This document shows positions 1 to 5,400 of a stretch of DNA of 5,400 nucleotides, in pieces. The stretch comes from Paenibacillaceae bacterium (lineage in GTDB: Bacteria; Bacillota; Bacilli; Paenibacillales; NBRC-103111). The DNA is taken from assembly GCA_020697475.1 (NCBI GenBank), contig JAJFMO010000296.1, positions 1 to 5,400 of the forward strand, given 5' to 3'. Position 1 is the first letter of the stretch, and each line of letters opens with the position of its first letter. A program made the position numbers and the translations under genes. The notes beneath the pieces were generated by a model. It did no database searches, was not told the DNA's origin, and saw only the letters and a list, made by a program, of their open reading frames with translations.

Positions 1-2418
1 GCCAGTTCAGGAGGCAGGTTGGCCGTTGTCGCCTCGAATGGGAGGAGGCAGCGCGCGGCGGCGAGATTCGGCTCATCCGTCGTCCGTGCGGACAACTTGT
101 CACCTAGGCGGTCTGCGATATCCCGGCGATTGCCGGACGTTCACGGGGATGTGGCAAGCTCGCCGCCGGTGCGAGGAAGACAGAGCACTGTGCAACGGAC
201 GGTAGCGAGAATGAAGAACCCGTTGTACGAACGGCCTGCGGTTTCTAGAATCAGACCGTTCGCGACCAAGGCGAGCGATGTATGGGATAGAACCGACAGA
301 GCGGATGTGAATCGCGGTTACTCCTTCTTGTCGCGGTATAAGCCATCTCGTCAAGGGGATCGCATCTCGCCTCGTCGGAGACAGCTTCCGCAACGGGATC
401 TCATCGAGCCCAAAAGGCGGGAACCGGCAAATATGGCGGCTGTTCCATTCACGGAGTCAAACATTTCTGACGATGTGTCAGCCGTACGACAGATGCGGGC
501 AGCTTGGGCTGCGTCTGGCAGTGGGCTTGCGGCTTCGCGACCGATTGTCGCGGACAAGCCGGTCCGCCGCTCGCGAGTTGACTATGCGCCGGTTCAGCGA
601 GCGGTGCTTGCCACCGCGCGGGCGCCCGTCATGAGAGCCATTGGCGCGGCGCCAGAAGCTAGCGCTGTGCGCCGGAGCCGCCGGAACGAGGAGCGGAGTG
701 CGCAGTCAGCCCGCGGGATGATTTTGTGGCGACGGGTTGTGTCCGCCTCTCCCGCAGAAGGGCCTAAGGCAGCAGGCGGAGTTCTGAATTTACGACATGG
801 CGTCATTGTATCTCGCGAGTTGTCGAACTTCCGCTTTGGCTCGCAGCTTAGGCGGCAGCTTGATGCATCTGCGAGTCCCACGCCGAGGGCGCGTCAGCCG
901 TGGCATCTCTTGCAGCGCATAGCGCTAATCGCGCCGCGCGCCGCTGCTTCCATGGCCGAGAAGCGCCAAGGCGCGGCGGATGTTCTTTCTTCATCTGCCG
1001 CATCTGTCGCGTCCCGCATCGGCAGCCGTACGTTGGCGATTGCGGCGCGTCGTGAGCCAGCACAGCTGTCTCGCGTCGCAAGTCCGGCTTCGGAAATGTC
1101 TGTTGCGCCGCGCTCGACTGTAGCGCATGCCGCTCGTACGGGTGCCGTAGCCCAACGCGCCGTATCGGCCGTCCGCGGCTCGCACCTCTACGTTGCGCAC
1201 GCTGCCGAGTCGGTGCCGGCCATTACGGTGGTGCAACGGCAACGCAGCGTGAGTTCCGTTCCGGCAGCATGGACGCAACCGGGTGCATTAGCTGCTGCGA
1301 ATGGAGCCGAATATATGCCGCCCCGCGCTATGACAAGCGGCGGTTCGTTGATCCTCCGCCAGCGGACGCAGCATATGCTGCCGCTCCGAGCGCCGACGAG
1401 CGGCGGCTTGCTACAGACCAAGTCATTGGCCGCGCCGGTCGCTAATTTGCGTCATGGCCGCTTGATTCAGGCGGTTGCGCATTCCGCTGTAGTCCAGCTT
1501 CGCCCCGTTTCCCTTGCGGGCGCCCCGGACGCTCCAGCTGCCTTCTCGCCGCGCGGTTCTGCCAAGGGACCGTCAGCTTCGGCAGGAACGCCGGCCGCTC
1601 CAGCGCTGGCCGCAGGACAATACGTCGTCGGGTTTTTCCCCGCTATGGCACGCGGACCGTTGAAGCAACTACGGCGAGTGCAGCTTGCGAGGTTGCCACT
1701 CGGTCCGGCGCTGCAGCCGCTAGAGCAAAGTGCTGCGCAACACCCCCGGCGGTTGCCACCACTCGCATGGATGCCACGCAGGTCGCTGCTTCAGCCGCCT
1801 GCACAGCGAGCGCCGCTTCCGTCCCGCGTGTTAGCACCGCTCACGCCACTGCCGCGCACAGCGCCCGCCGTGCCCGCCCGCGCCGCCGAAGCGCCTGCCG
1901 CCCAATCCGTCGGCCGCCCTGCCGCGCTCACGCCCCGCCTCGCCGGCGGTCCCGGCTCCGCAGCTGCGGTCCCTGCCGCCTCACCGGCAGTTCCGGCTCC
2001 GCCGCGGCCCACCCCGCTCCGCTCCAGCCGCCCCGCGGCGCACACGTCGCCGGCTCCGCTCGCGTACCGGGCGGGCGGCCCGCCGGCTTCGCCCGCCGCG
2101 ACCGCTCAGCGGAGCCTCGCCGCACGCATTGGCGCTCCGAGCGGCGACCGCGCAATGGCTGCGGTGTCCGCCCCGCCGATGCAACGCCAGGTCGCGCCTA
2201 TGCACCTGAGCGTCGTTTCCAAAGCGTCGCCGCCCGGGCAGACGAAAGATCCGGCGGTCGAGACGCTGCAGCACACGGTGAAAGCAGTGGAAGCGGAGCT
2301 GCAGAAAGCGAAGGAGCGGTGGGAGAAGCCGCAGATCGATATGACGCGGCTCGCCGATCAAATGTACCGGGAACTGACGAAACGCATGCGTTTCGAGCAG
2401 CAGCGCAGGGGATTGTAA
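1..2418 (+). CDS. Long basic, low-complexity (Arg/Ala/Pro-rich) eCIS-associated protein with C-terminal coiled coil; probably 5'-partial
   Basis: Function unknown. The frame is open from base 1. A TTG at 19 follows AGGAGG (9-14) by only 4 bases, so it is a possible start (799 aa), but the codons before it read like the rest of the protein and I think the gene begins upstream. Residue numbers below count from that TTG. Residues 1 to about 742 show no recognisable fold: they are rich in Arg, Ala, Ser, Pro, Val and Gln, I see no cysteine, and short motifs recur (VQR/AQR, N-[LF]-R-[HF]-G, TSGG). Residues 533-742 hold about 24 basic but only 3 acidic residues. Residues 743-799 differ sharply: a heptad run (V747, L750, V754, V757, L761, A764, W768), then a charged helix containing LADQMYREL and ending EQQRRGL. 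From memory, disordered proteins in other eCIS loci end in a similar helix (pattern LA..VY..L....L..ER.RRG). Its place directly before the LysM gene supports an injection-system role, such as particle-bound accessory, tube-lumen filler or cargo. No HEXXH metalloprotease motif is present. The frame is surely coding; the role is inferred. Confidence 0.8.
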   Translation, partial: ASSGGRLAVVASNGRRQRAAARFGSSVVRADNLSPRRSAISRRLPDVHGDVASSPPVRGRQSTVQRTVARMKNPLYERPAVSRIRPFATKASDVWDRTDRADVNRGYSFLSRYKPSRQGDRISPRRRQLPQRDLIEPKRREPANMAAVPFTESNISDDVSAVRQMRAAWAASGSGLAASRPIVADKPVRRSRVDYAPVQRAVLATARAPVMRAIGAAPEASAVRRSRRNEERSAQSARGMILWRRVVSASPAEGPKAAGGVLNLRHGVIVSRELSNFRFGSQLRRQLDASASPTPRARQPWHLLQRIALIAPRAAASMAEKRQGAADVLSSSAASVASRIGSRTLAIAARREPAQLSRVASPASEMSVAPRSTVAHAARTGAVAQRAVSAVRGSHLYVAHAAESVPAITVVQRQRSVSSVPAAWTQPGALAAANGAEYMPPRAMTSGGSLILRQRTQHMLPLRAPTSGGLLQTKSLAAPVANLRHGRLIQAVAHSAVVQLRPVSLAGAPDAPAAFSPRGSAKGPSASAGTPAAPALAAGQYVVGFFPAMARGPLKQLRRVQLARLPLGPALQPLEQSAAQHPRRLPPLAWMPRRSLLQPPAQRAPLPSRVLAPLTPLPRTAPAVPARAAEAPAAQSVGRPAALTPRLAGGPGSAAAVPAASPAVPAPPRPTPLRSSRPAAHTSPAPLAYRAGGPPASPAATAQRSLAARIGAPSGDRAMAAVSAPPMQRQVAPMHLSVVSKASPPGQTKDPAVETLQHTVKAVEAELQKAKERWEKPQIDMTRLADQMYRELTKRMRFEQQRRGL
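1318..1413 (+). repeat. Degenerate 63-base (21-residue) direct repeat inside the disordered protein
   Basis: Two copies of the pattern P-x-R-A-x-T-S-G-G-x-L or close to it start at residues 434 (PPRAMTSGGSL) and 455 (PLRAPTSGGLL), counted from the TTG at 19. The DNA copies around 1333-1350 and 1396-1413 share most bases, including AGCGGCGG, and are exactly 63 bases apart, so the repeat keeps frame. Only two clear copies are visible. It may be a remnant of repeat expansion that built the low-complexity region. Confidence 0.45.
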
Positions 2419-2479
2419 GCAAGTCGGCAAGTGGCCGCCAAACCGGCCGGTAAATTAAAGAAGCGGGAGGATCGCGGCG
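2419..2479 (+). other. Intergenic gap before the LysM gene, with weak hairpin and ribosome binding site
   Basis: This is the largest gap in the window (61 bases). It holds a short inverted repeat, GGCCG at 2433-2437 and CGGCC at 2444-2448, with a 6-base loop and no following T-run, so it does not look like an intrinsic terminator. GGGAGG at 2465-2470 lies 9 bases before the ATG at 2480 and is a good Shine-Dalgarno site for the LysM gene. I see no convincing -35/-10 pair, so read-through from the upstream gene is the simplest reading. Confidence 0.5.
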
Positions 2480-3109
2480 ATGGCGTTGAAAAAAGCGATG
2501 ATTATGGTGGAACGCGGCAACAAGACAACGGAGCGAATCGACGTGCTGTTCAATCCGAACGAATATTCAATTGAAACCAGCAACGAATTTTCGTGGGATA
2601 CAATTCCCGGTTTGTCGCAGCCAATCGCTTATTTTATTAGCGGCGAAGTGCCGTCGCTGTCGATGGATCTATTTTTTGACACATATGAAAAAGGCACTGA
2701 CGTGCGCGAGCATACGCAAAAAATTGCCGGTCTGCTGGAGGTCGATAAAGATTTGCATGCCCCGCCGCTGTGCAAATTCGTTTGGGGCTCCATGCAATTC
2801 AAAGGCGTGATTGAGAAAGTTACGCAAAAGTATACGATGTTCCTCAATTCCGGCATCCCGGTTCGGGCGACGCTCAGCGTCGTTTTCAAAGCGGTGGCGA
2901 GTGTGAAGGAGCAGTACCAGAAAATTCCCCGCGAATCGGCGGATCGGACGAAACAGCGCACCGTGAAGCTCGGGGATCAACTGTGGCGCATTGCTGCCGA
3001 GGAGTACGAAGACGCAGGTTTGTGGCGGGAAATCGCCCGCGCCAACCGGATCGAGGACCCGCATAAGCTGGAACCGGGTACCGTGTTGAAGATCCCCCGG
3101 CTGCATTAA
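2480..3109 (+). CDS. LysM-domain tube/baseplate adaptor of contractile injection system (Afp7/PVC7-like; gp53-like)
   Basis: A 209-residue structural protein expected to join the inner tube to the central hub at the top of the baseplate. The N-terminal part (about 1-140) carries marks of eCIS LysM proteins: FNPNEYS at 24-30, a segment LFFDTYEKGTDVREHT at 64-79, and FVWG at 100-103 followed by a beta-rich stretch ending near VVFKA (134-138). A charged linker (about 139-159) leads to a C-terminal LysM domain at 160-208: TVKLGDQLWRIA, then LWREIARANRI, then LEPGTVLKIP. In these machines the LysM fold is a structural contact module, as in phage gpX/gp53-type proteins, and need not bind peptidoglycan. 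There is no signal peptide, in keeping with cytoplasmic assembly. The ATG at 2480 has GGGAGG 9 bases upstream. The hub gene follows after 18 bases. The family call is strong; the exact contacts are taken from relatives. Confidence 0.93.
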   Translation: MALKKAMIMVERGNKTTERIDVLFNPNEYSIETSNEFSWDTIPGLSQPIAYFISGEVPSLSMDLFFDTYEKGTDVREHTQKIAGLLEVDKDLHAPPLCKFVWGSMQFKGVIEKVTQKYTMFLNSGIPVRATLSVVFKAVASVKEQYQKIPRESADRTKQRTVKLGDQLWRIAAEEYEDAGLWREIARANRIEDPHKLEPGTVLKIPRLH

Positions 3110-3112
3110 TTA

Positions 3113-3117
3113 AGGAG
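3113..3117 (+). promoter_or_regulatory. Ribosome binding site of the hub gene
   Basis: AGGAG, within AAGGAGAG at 3112-3119, lies 10 bases before the ATG at 3128. It falls just after the LysM gene's stop codon, so the hub has its own strong initiation site within the short 18-base gap. Confidence 0.75.
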
Positions 3118-3127
3118 AGAATAGCCA

Positions 3128-4225
3128 ATGGCGGATGTGACACTGCCCACGGGCAGTTATGACTACAGCACGTTGGAAACCAAATACCAAGCTTTCATGG
3201 CGCCTACGGGCAAAGTCAAATTCAACGGCAACGACGCCGGCGCGATGGCGATCGCCTCGATCCGCATCCAGATGTCGGCGGCCAACGATGCGGACACCGC
3301 GACCATTCTGATCACAGACGCTTTCGACTTGGTGGAACGCCAATTCAAGTGGATCGATTCGAGCATCAAGATCGGCAGCACGGTAGAGATCGAGATGGGG
3401 TATGTAGACAAACTGACCGCGTTATTTTACGGCCACATCACGTCGATTCAATATCAATTCACGAGTGAAGGTACGCCATCGCTCGTCGTCACGGCCATGG
3501 ATATCTCGTTCAAAATGATGCGCGGACAGAAATCTCGCCTCTGGAATAACAAGAAAATATCCGATGTGGTCACCGAGATTGCCCAGGAGTACGGCATCAG
3601 CTCTTCCACGGTGGATGCGACGACCGAGCAACACGCGGTGCTGGCCAAAGGGCGCGAAAGCGATTATCGGTTTATTCAAAATCTGGCTTTGGGCTTGAAT
3701 TATGAGTTCTTTTTCGTCGGTAAAAAAATGTACTTTCGTAAGAAGATGTCGGACAAATCCCCGACCGTTACGCTCAGTTATATGAAAAATTTGACCCAGC
3801 TGCAGTTGGAGCACAATTTGGCGGAGCAAGTCAGCGAAGTCGAGGTGCGCGGGTGGAATGTGAAAGAGCAGAAGGAAATTACCGGCAAGTCCGGAACGAT
3901 TCACAAATCGGGCAGCGGACAGAAGACGGGGAAAGACTTGCTGCAGGCGATGGGCGGAGTGTACACCGAGGTCATCTATGCGAATCCCCCGTCGGTTGCG
4001 GAAGCGAACAAGATCGCCGAGGCCATCTTAAATGAGCGGGCGCTCAAGCTCGTTTCCGGTGAAGGAGAATGCGTCGGTTTGCCTGAAATTCGGGCTGGCC
4101 GTTTCATAAAGTTTGATGGACTGAGCAAAGAATTGAACTTGGCTTACTATGTCACCCGAGCGGTCCATATGCTGGACAGCAACGGTTACCGCACCTTATT
4201 CCAAATTCAGGGGAATGTCGTGTAA
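3128..4225 (+). CDS. Baseplate hub protein, late control D / gp27-like (N-terminal half of a VgrG)
   Basis: A 365-residue hub protein, expected to form the trimeric ring that links the tube to the spike. It has the layout of the gp27/late-control-D family. A first beta domain (about 28-130) contains the signature GYVDKLTALFYGHITSIQ (91-108). A middle helical and beta part includes ISDVVTEIAQEYGI (144-157) and the very typical KGRESDYRFIQNLA (174-187) followed by YEFFFVGKKMYFR (192-204). A second barrel ends with IRAGRFIKFDGL (321-332) and YYVTRAVHMLDSNGYRTLF (340-358). In VgrG and Afp8-type proteins this region is fused to a gp5-like spike; here the reading frame stops with TAA at 4223-4225 and the spike starts as a separate gene at 4225, sharing one base. 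The break looks natural: both proteins have complete domains at the junction. The ATG at 3128 is backed by AAGGAGAG at 3112-3119. No lysozyme domain or extra effector domain is seen. Confidence 0.93.
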   Translation: MADVTLPTGSYDYSTLETKYQAFMAPTGKVKFNGNDAGAMAIASIRIQMSAANDADTATILITDAFDLVERQFKWIDSSIKIGSTVEIEMGYVDKLTALFYGHITSIQYQFTSEGTPSLVVTAMDISFKMMRGQKSRLWNNKKISDVVTEIAQEYGISSSTVDATTEQHAVLAKGRESDYRFIQNLALGLNYEFFFVGKKMYFRKKMSDKSPTVTLSYMKNLTQLQLEHNLAEQVSEVEVRGWNVKEQKEITGKSGTIHKSGSGQKTGKDLLQAMGGVYTEVIYANPPSVAEANKIAEAILNERALKLVSGEGECVGLPEIRAGRFIKFDGLSKELNLAYYVTRAVHMLDSNGYRTLFQIQGNVV

Positions 4226-4227
4226 TG
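4223..4227 (+). promoter_or_regulatory. TAATG stop-start overlap coupling hub and spike translation
   Basis: The hub stop codon TAA (4223-4225) and spike start ATG (4225-4227) share one base. AGGGG at 4209-4213 lies 11 bases before the ATG and could help re-initiation. Coupling would favour matched amounts of hub and spike, which assemble in equal trimers in relatives; that purpose is inferred. Confidence 0.75.
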
Positions 4228-4944
4228 ATCTACGATTCTTTGGCGGATGCAAATAACCGAATTATGCCCAAGGTGGACGGGGTCATGATCGGCATCGTCA
4301 CCAACAACAAGGATCCGGAAAATCTGGGTCGGCTCAAAGTAAAAATTCCCGTCATATCCTCGGAAAGAGAGTCCGATTGGATCCGGATGGCGATGCCGTT
4401 CGCCGGCAAAGATCGCGGCACCTTGTTTCTCCCGGAGGTGAACGATGAGGTGCTGCTGGCGTTCCACATGGGCGATCTCAGCCAGCCGATCGTCGTCGGT
4501 TGCTTGTGGAACGACAAGAACCTGCCTCCAAGCGGAAAAGACGAACAGAACAACGTTCGCAAGCTCGTCTCCCGTTCCGGCCACTCTCTAACGTTCAACG
4601 ACAAATCCGGCGACGAAAGCGTCTCGCTCGTGACGAAGAAAGGTCTGAAGCTGGAAATTCTCGACAAGTCCGATACGATCAAGCTGCAGGATAGCGCAGG
4701 CAGCCACACGATCACGATCAAGGGCGGTTCGGCCGGCGAGGTCGAAGTCAAGAGCGGCGGGACGAAAATTACGATCAACGCTAAGGGAGAGGCGACGATC
4801 GAGAGTGCGGGGAAGCTGACGCTTAAGAGCACGAAGGTTGACATCGAGGCTAAGGCGCAGATGACGTTGAAAGCCGGAGCGATGCTCGATCTGAAATCGG
4901 ACGGAATGATCAATATCAAAGGCTCGATTGTGAAAATCAATTAG
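4225..4944 (+). CDS. Spike protein, gp5/baseplate assembly V-like: OB-fold plus C-terminal beta-helix
   Basis: A 239-residue trimeric spike expected to form the piercing tip below the hub. Residues about 18-102 are the OB-fold typical of gp5/gpV/VgrG: GVMIGIVTNNKDPENLGRLK (19-38), SDWIRMAMPFAGKDRG (50-65), PEVNDEVLLAFHMGDLSQPI (70-89), then VVGCLWN (90-96). SRSGHSLTFND (116-126) is the usual link to the needle. From about 133 to the end the chain is made of short alternating strands rich in Thr, Lys, Ile, Val and Gly (for example LTLKS, VDIEA, MTLKAG, MINIKG), the pattern of an intertwined triple-stranded beta-helix. It ends abruptly with GSIVKIN and has no HxH iron-binding tip or appended effector domain, so a separate PAAR-type cap is likely; none is in the window. 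No lysozyme domain separates OB-fold and needle, unlike T4 gp5. Start ATG overlaps the hub stop. Confidence 0.93.
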   Translation: MIYDSLADANNRIMPKVDGVMIGIVTNNKDPENLGRLKVKIPVISSERESDWIRMAMPFAGKDRGTLFLPEVNDEVLLAFHMGDLSQPIVVGCLWNDKNLPPSGKDEQNNVRKLVSRSGHSLTFNDKSGDESVSLVTKKGLKLEILDKSDTIKLQDSAGSHTITIKGGSAGEVEVKSGGTKITINAKGEATIESAGKLTLKSTKVDIEAKAQMTLKAGAMLDLKSDGMINIKGSIVKIN

Positions 4945-4980
4945 AAGCGGACACTTGCAGCGGCGGGCGAAAAGGTGAGA

Positions 4981-4987
4981 GGGGGAG
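4981..4987 (+). promoter_or_regulatory. Ribosome binding site that fixes the start of the gp25-like gene
   Basis: GGGGGAG lies 8 bases before the ATG at 4996. A GTG at 4975 is in frame and would add seven residues, but it would bury this site inside the coding region. The protein beginning at 4996 has the usual family N-terminus (MSKAFLGKGW), so 4996 is preferred. Confidence 0.75.
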
Positions 4988-4995
4988 TCGAACGG

Positions 4996-5397
4996 ATGTC
5001 GAAGGCATTCCTGGGCAAAGGCTGGAAATTTCCGATTGAGGTGGATGAAGCGACCGGCCGGATCAAACAATCCGAATACGAGGAAGACATTGCCGAGGCG
5101 ATTCGGATCATCATCTGGACCGCCAAAGGCGAGCGCATCATGCGCCCGGATTTCGGCTCCGGAATTGAACGTTACTTGTTCGAGGGAACGGACGATATGA
5201 CGCTGCGGCTCTTGGAGTCCGAGATTGAAGAGGCGGTGCGCATCTGGGAACCGCGGGTATATCGTACCCAAGTGAGCGTGGAGAGGGACATGGAGGTTGC
5301 GGAAAAGCTGTTCATCCACGTGCAATACGAGGTGCGTACAACCAATCATCTGTTTAACCAGGTGTATCCGTTCTATTTGCATGAGGGCGCAAATTAA
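4996..5397 (+). CDS. Baseplate wedge protein, gp25/W-like (Afp9-type)
   Basis: A 133-residue gp25-family protein, also called lysozyme-like W, though the family's conserved role is structural: it sits in the baseplate wedge core and helps nucleate the sheath. Visible marks are the N-terminus FLGKGWKFPIEVD (5-17), a helix EYEEDIAEAIRIII (27-40), the family core TAKGERIMRPDFGSGI (42-57), and the conserved EPR at 85-87 followed by beta strands (V93-V113) and a C-terminal HLFNQVYPFYL (118-128). The length is normal for the family. The gap to the spike gene is 51 bases, with no clear terminator. The ATG at 4996 is chosen over the in-frame GTG at 4975 because of spacing from GGGGGAG and the family's typical N-terminus. 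The stop TAA (5395-5397) overlaps an ATG at 5397, so the next gene is probably coupled. Confidence 0.94.
   Translation: MSKAFLGKGWKFPIEVDEATGRIKQSEYEEDIAEAIRIIIWTAKGERIMRPDFGSGIERYLFEGTDDMTLRLLESEIEEAVRIWEPRVYRTQVSVERDMEVAEKLFIHVQYEVRTTNHLFNQVYPFYLHEGAN
5383..5387 (+). promoter_or_regulatory. Probable ribosome binding site for the next gene
   Basis: GAGGG inside the last codons of the gp25-like gene lies 9 bases before the ATG at 5397, which supports that ATG as a real start. Confidence 0.45.
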
Positions 5398-5400
5398 TGT
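5397..5400 (+). CDS. Start of a following gene, cut by the window end
   Basis: ATG at 5397-5399 overlaps the gp25-like stop codon as TAATG, the same junction used between hub and spike, and has a GAGGG site 9 bases upstream. Only one codon and one base are visible, so the product cannot be read. By gene order in related systems it would be a PAAR-type spike cap or a gp6/J-like baseplate wedge protein; this is inference from context only. Confidence 0.45.

Noticed and set aside
19..2418. Possible DUF4157-type eCIS-associated metalloprotease, suggested by VQR-rich stretches
   Set aside because: No HEXXH motif or folded protease-like segment is present in the translated protein.
2433..2448. Inverted repeat in the gap before the LysM gene as a terminator
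   Set aside because: The stem is only 5 base pairs and no T-run follows; the genes on both sides seem to belong to one operon.
1767..2453. Open 228-codon frame on the plus strand overlapping the end of the long protein
   Set aside because: It lies in GC-rich DNA where several frames stay open by chance, its Arg-rich product is a frame-shadow, and the main frame carries the coiled coil and the helix resembling eCIS relatives.
4230..4940. Minus-strand 236-codon frame exactly opposite the spike gene
   Set aside because: It mirrors the spike coding frame, and its Ser/Leu/Ile-rich composition is the complement of the spike's codons.
4588..5382. Long minus-strand open frame (264 codons) opposite the spike and gp25-like genes
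   Set aside because: It is antisense to two clear structural genes, its product resembles no family I know, and it is explained by codon bias of the plus strand.
2480..5397. Type VI secretion cluster
   Set aside because: The hub and spike are unfused, a LysM adaptor is present, and no TssJLM membrane-complex or ClpV gene is seen; the block fits eCIS or phage-tail baseplates better.

Overview
The window is a stretch of one plus-strand operon that encodes central baseplate and spike parts of a contractile, phage-tail-like injection system. Strong purine-rich ribosome binding sites, moderate-to-high GC and the style of the proteins suggest a Gram-positive Bacillota host, perhaps Paenibacillaceae-like. 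That taxonomic guess is weak. Nothing in the window is a phage head, lysis, integrase or T6SS-specific gene (no TssJLM/ClpV). The order LysM adaptor, gp27-like hub, gp5-like spike, gp25-like baseplate protein matches extracellular contractile injection systems (eCIS; Afp/PVC-like) better than an ordinary prophage tail.

Layout. Positions 1-2418 are taken up by a very long, Arg/Ala/Pro-rich, apparently disordered protein of about 800 residues. Its 5' end probably lies upstream of the window, and it ends in a short charged coiled-coil and helical tail. After a 61-base gap comes a LysM-domain tube/baseplate adaptor (2480-3109). It is followed by a late-control-D/gp27-type hub (3128-4225), an OB-fold plus beta-helix spike (4225-4944, overlapping the hub by one base as TAATG), and a gp25/W-type baseplate protein (4996-5397). 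A further gene appears to start at 5397, again through a TAATG junction, and runs out of the window.

How they work together (known from the families). The hub trimer and spike trimer form the central piercing needle. The LysM protein is thought to join hub and inner tube. The gp25 protein is part of the wedge core that starts sheath assembly. In VgrG proteins hub and spike are fused; here they are separate, translationally coupled genes. The unexplained player is the long disordered protein. It sits where Afp/PVC loci have a small gene between tube and LysM genes, and it could be a particle-bound accessory, lumen-filling or cargo-related protein held by its C-terminal helices. That role is inference.

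No RNA genes, CRISPR arrays, insertion sequences or convincing promoter or terminator were seen. The minus strand shows only shadow reading frames.
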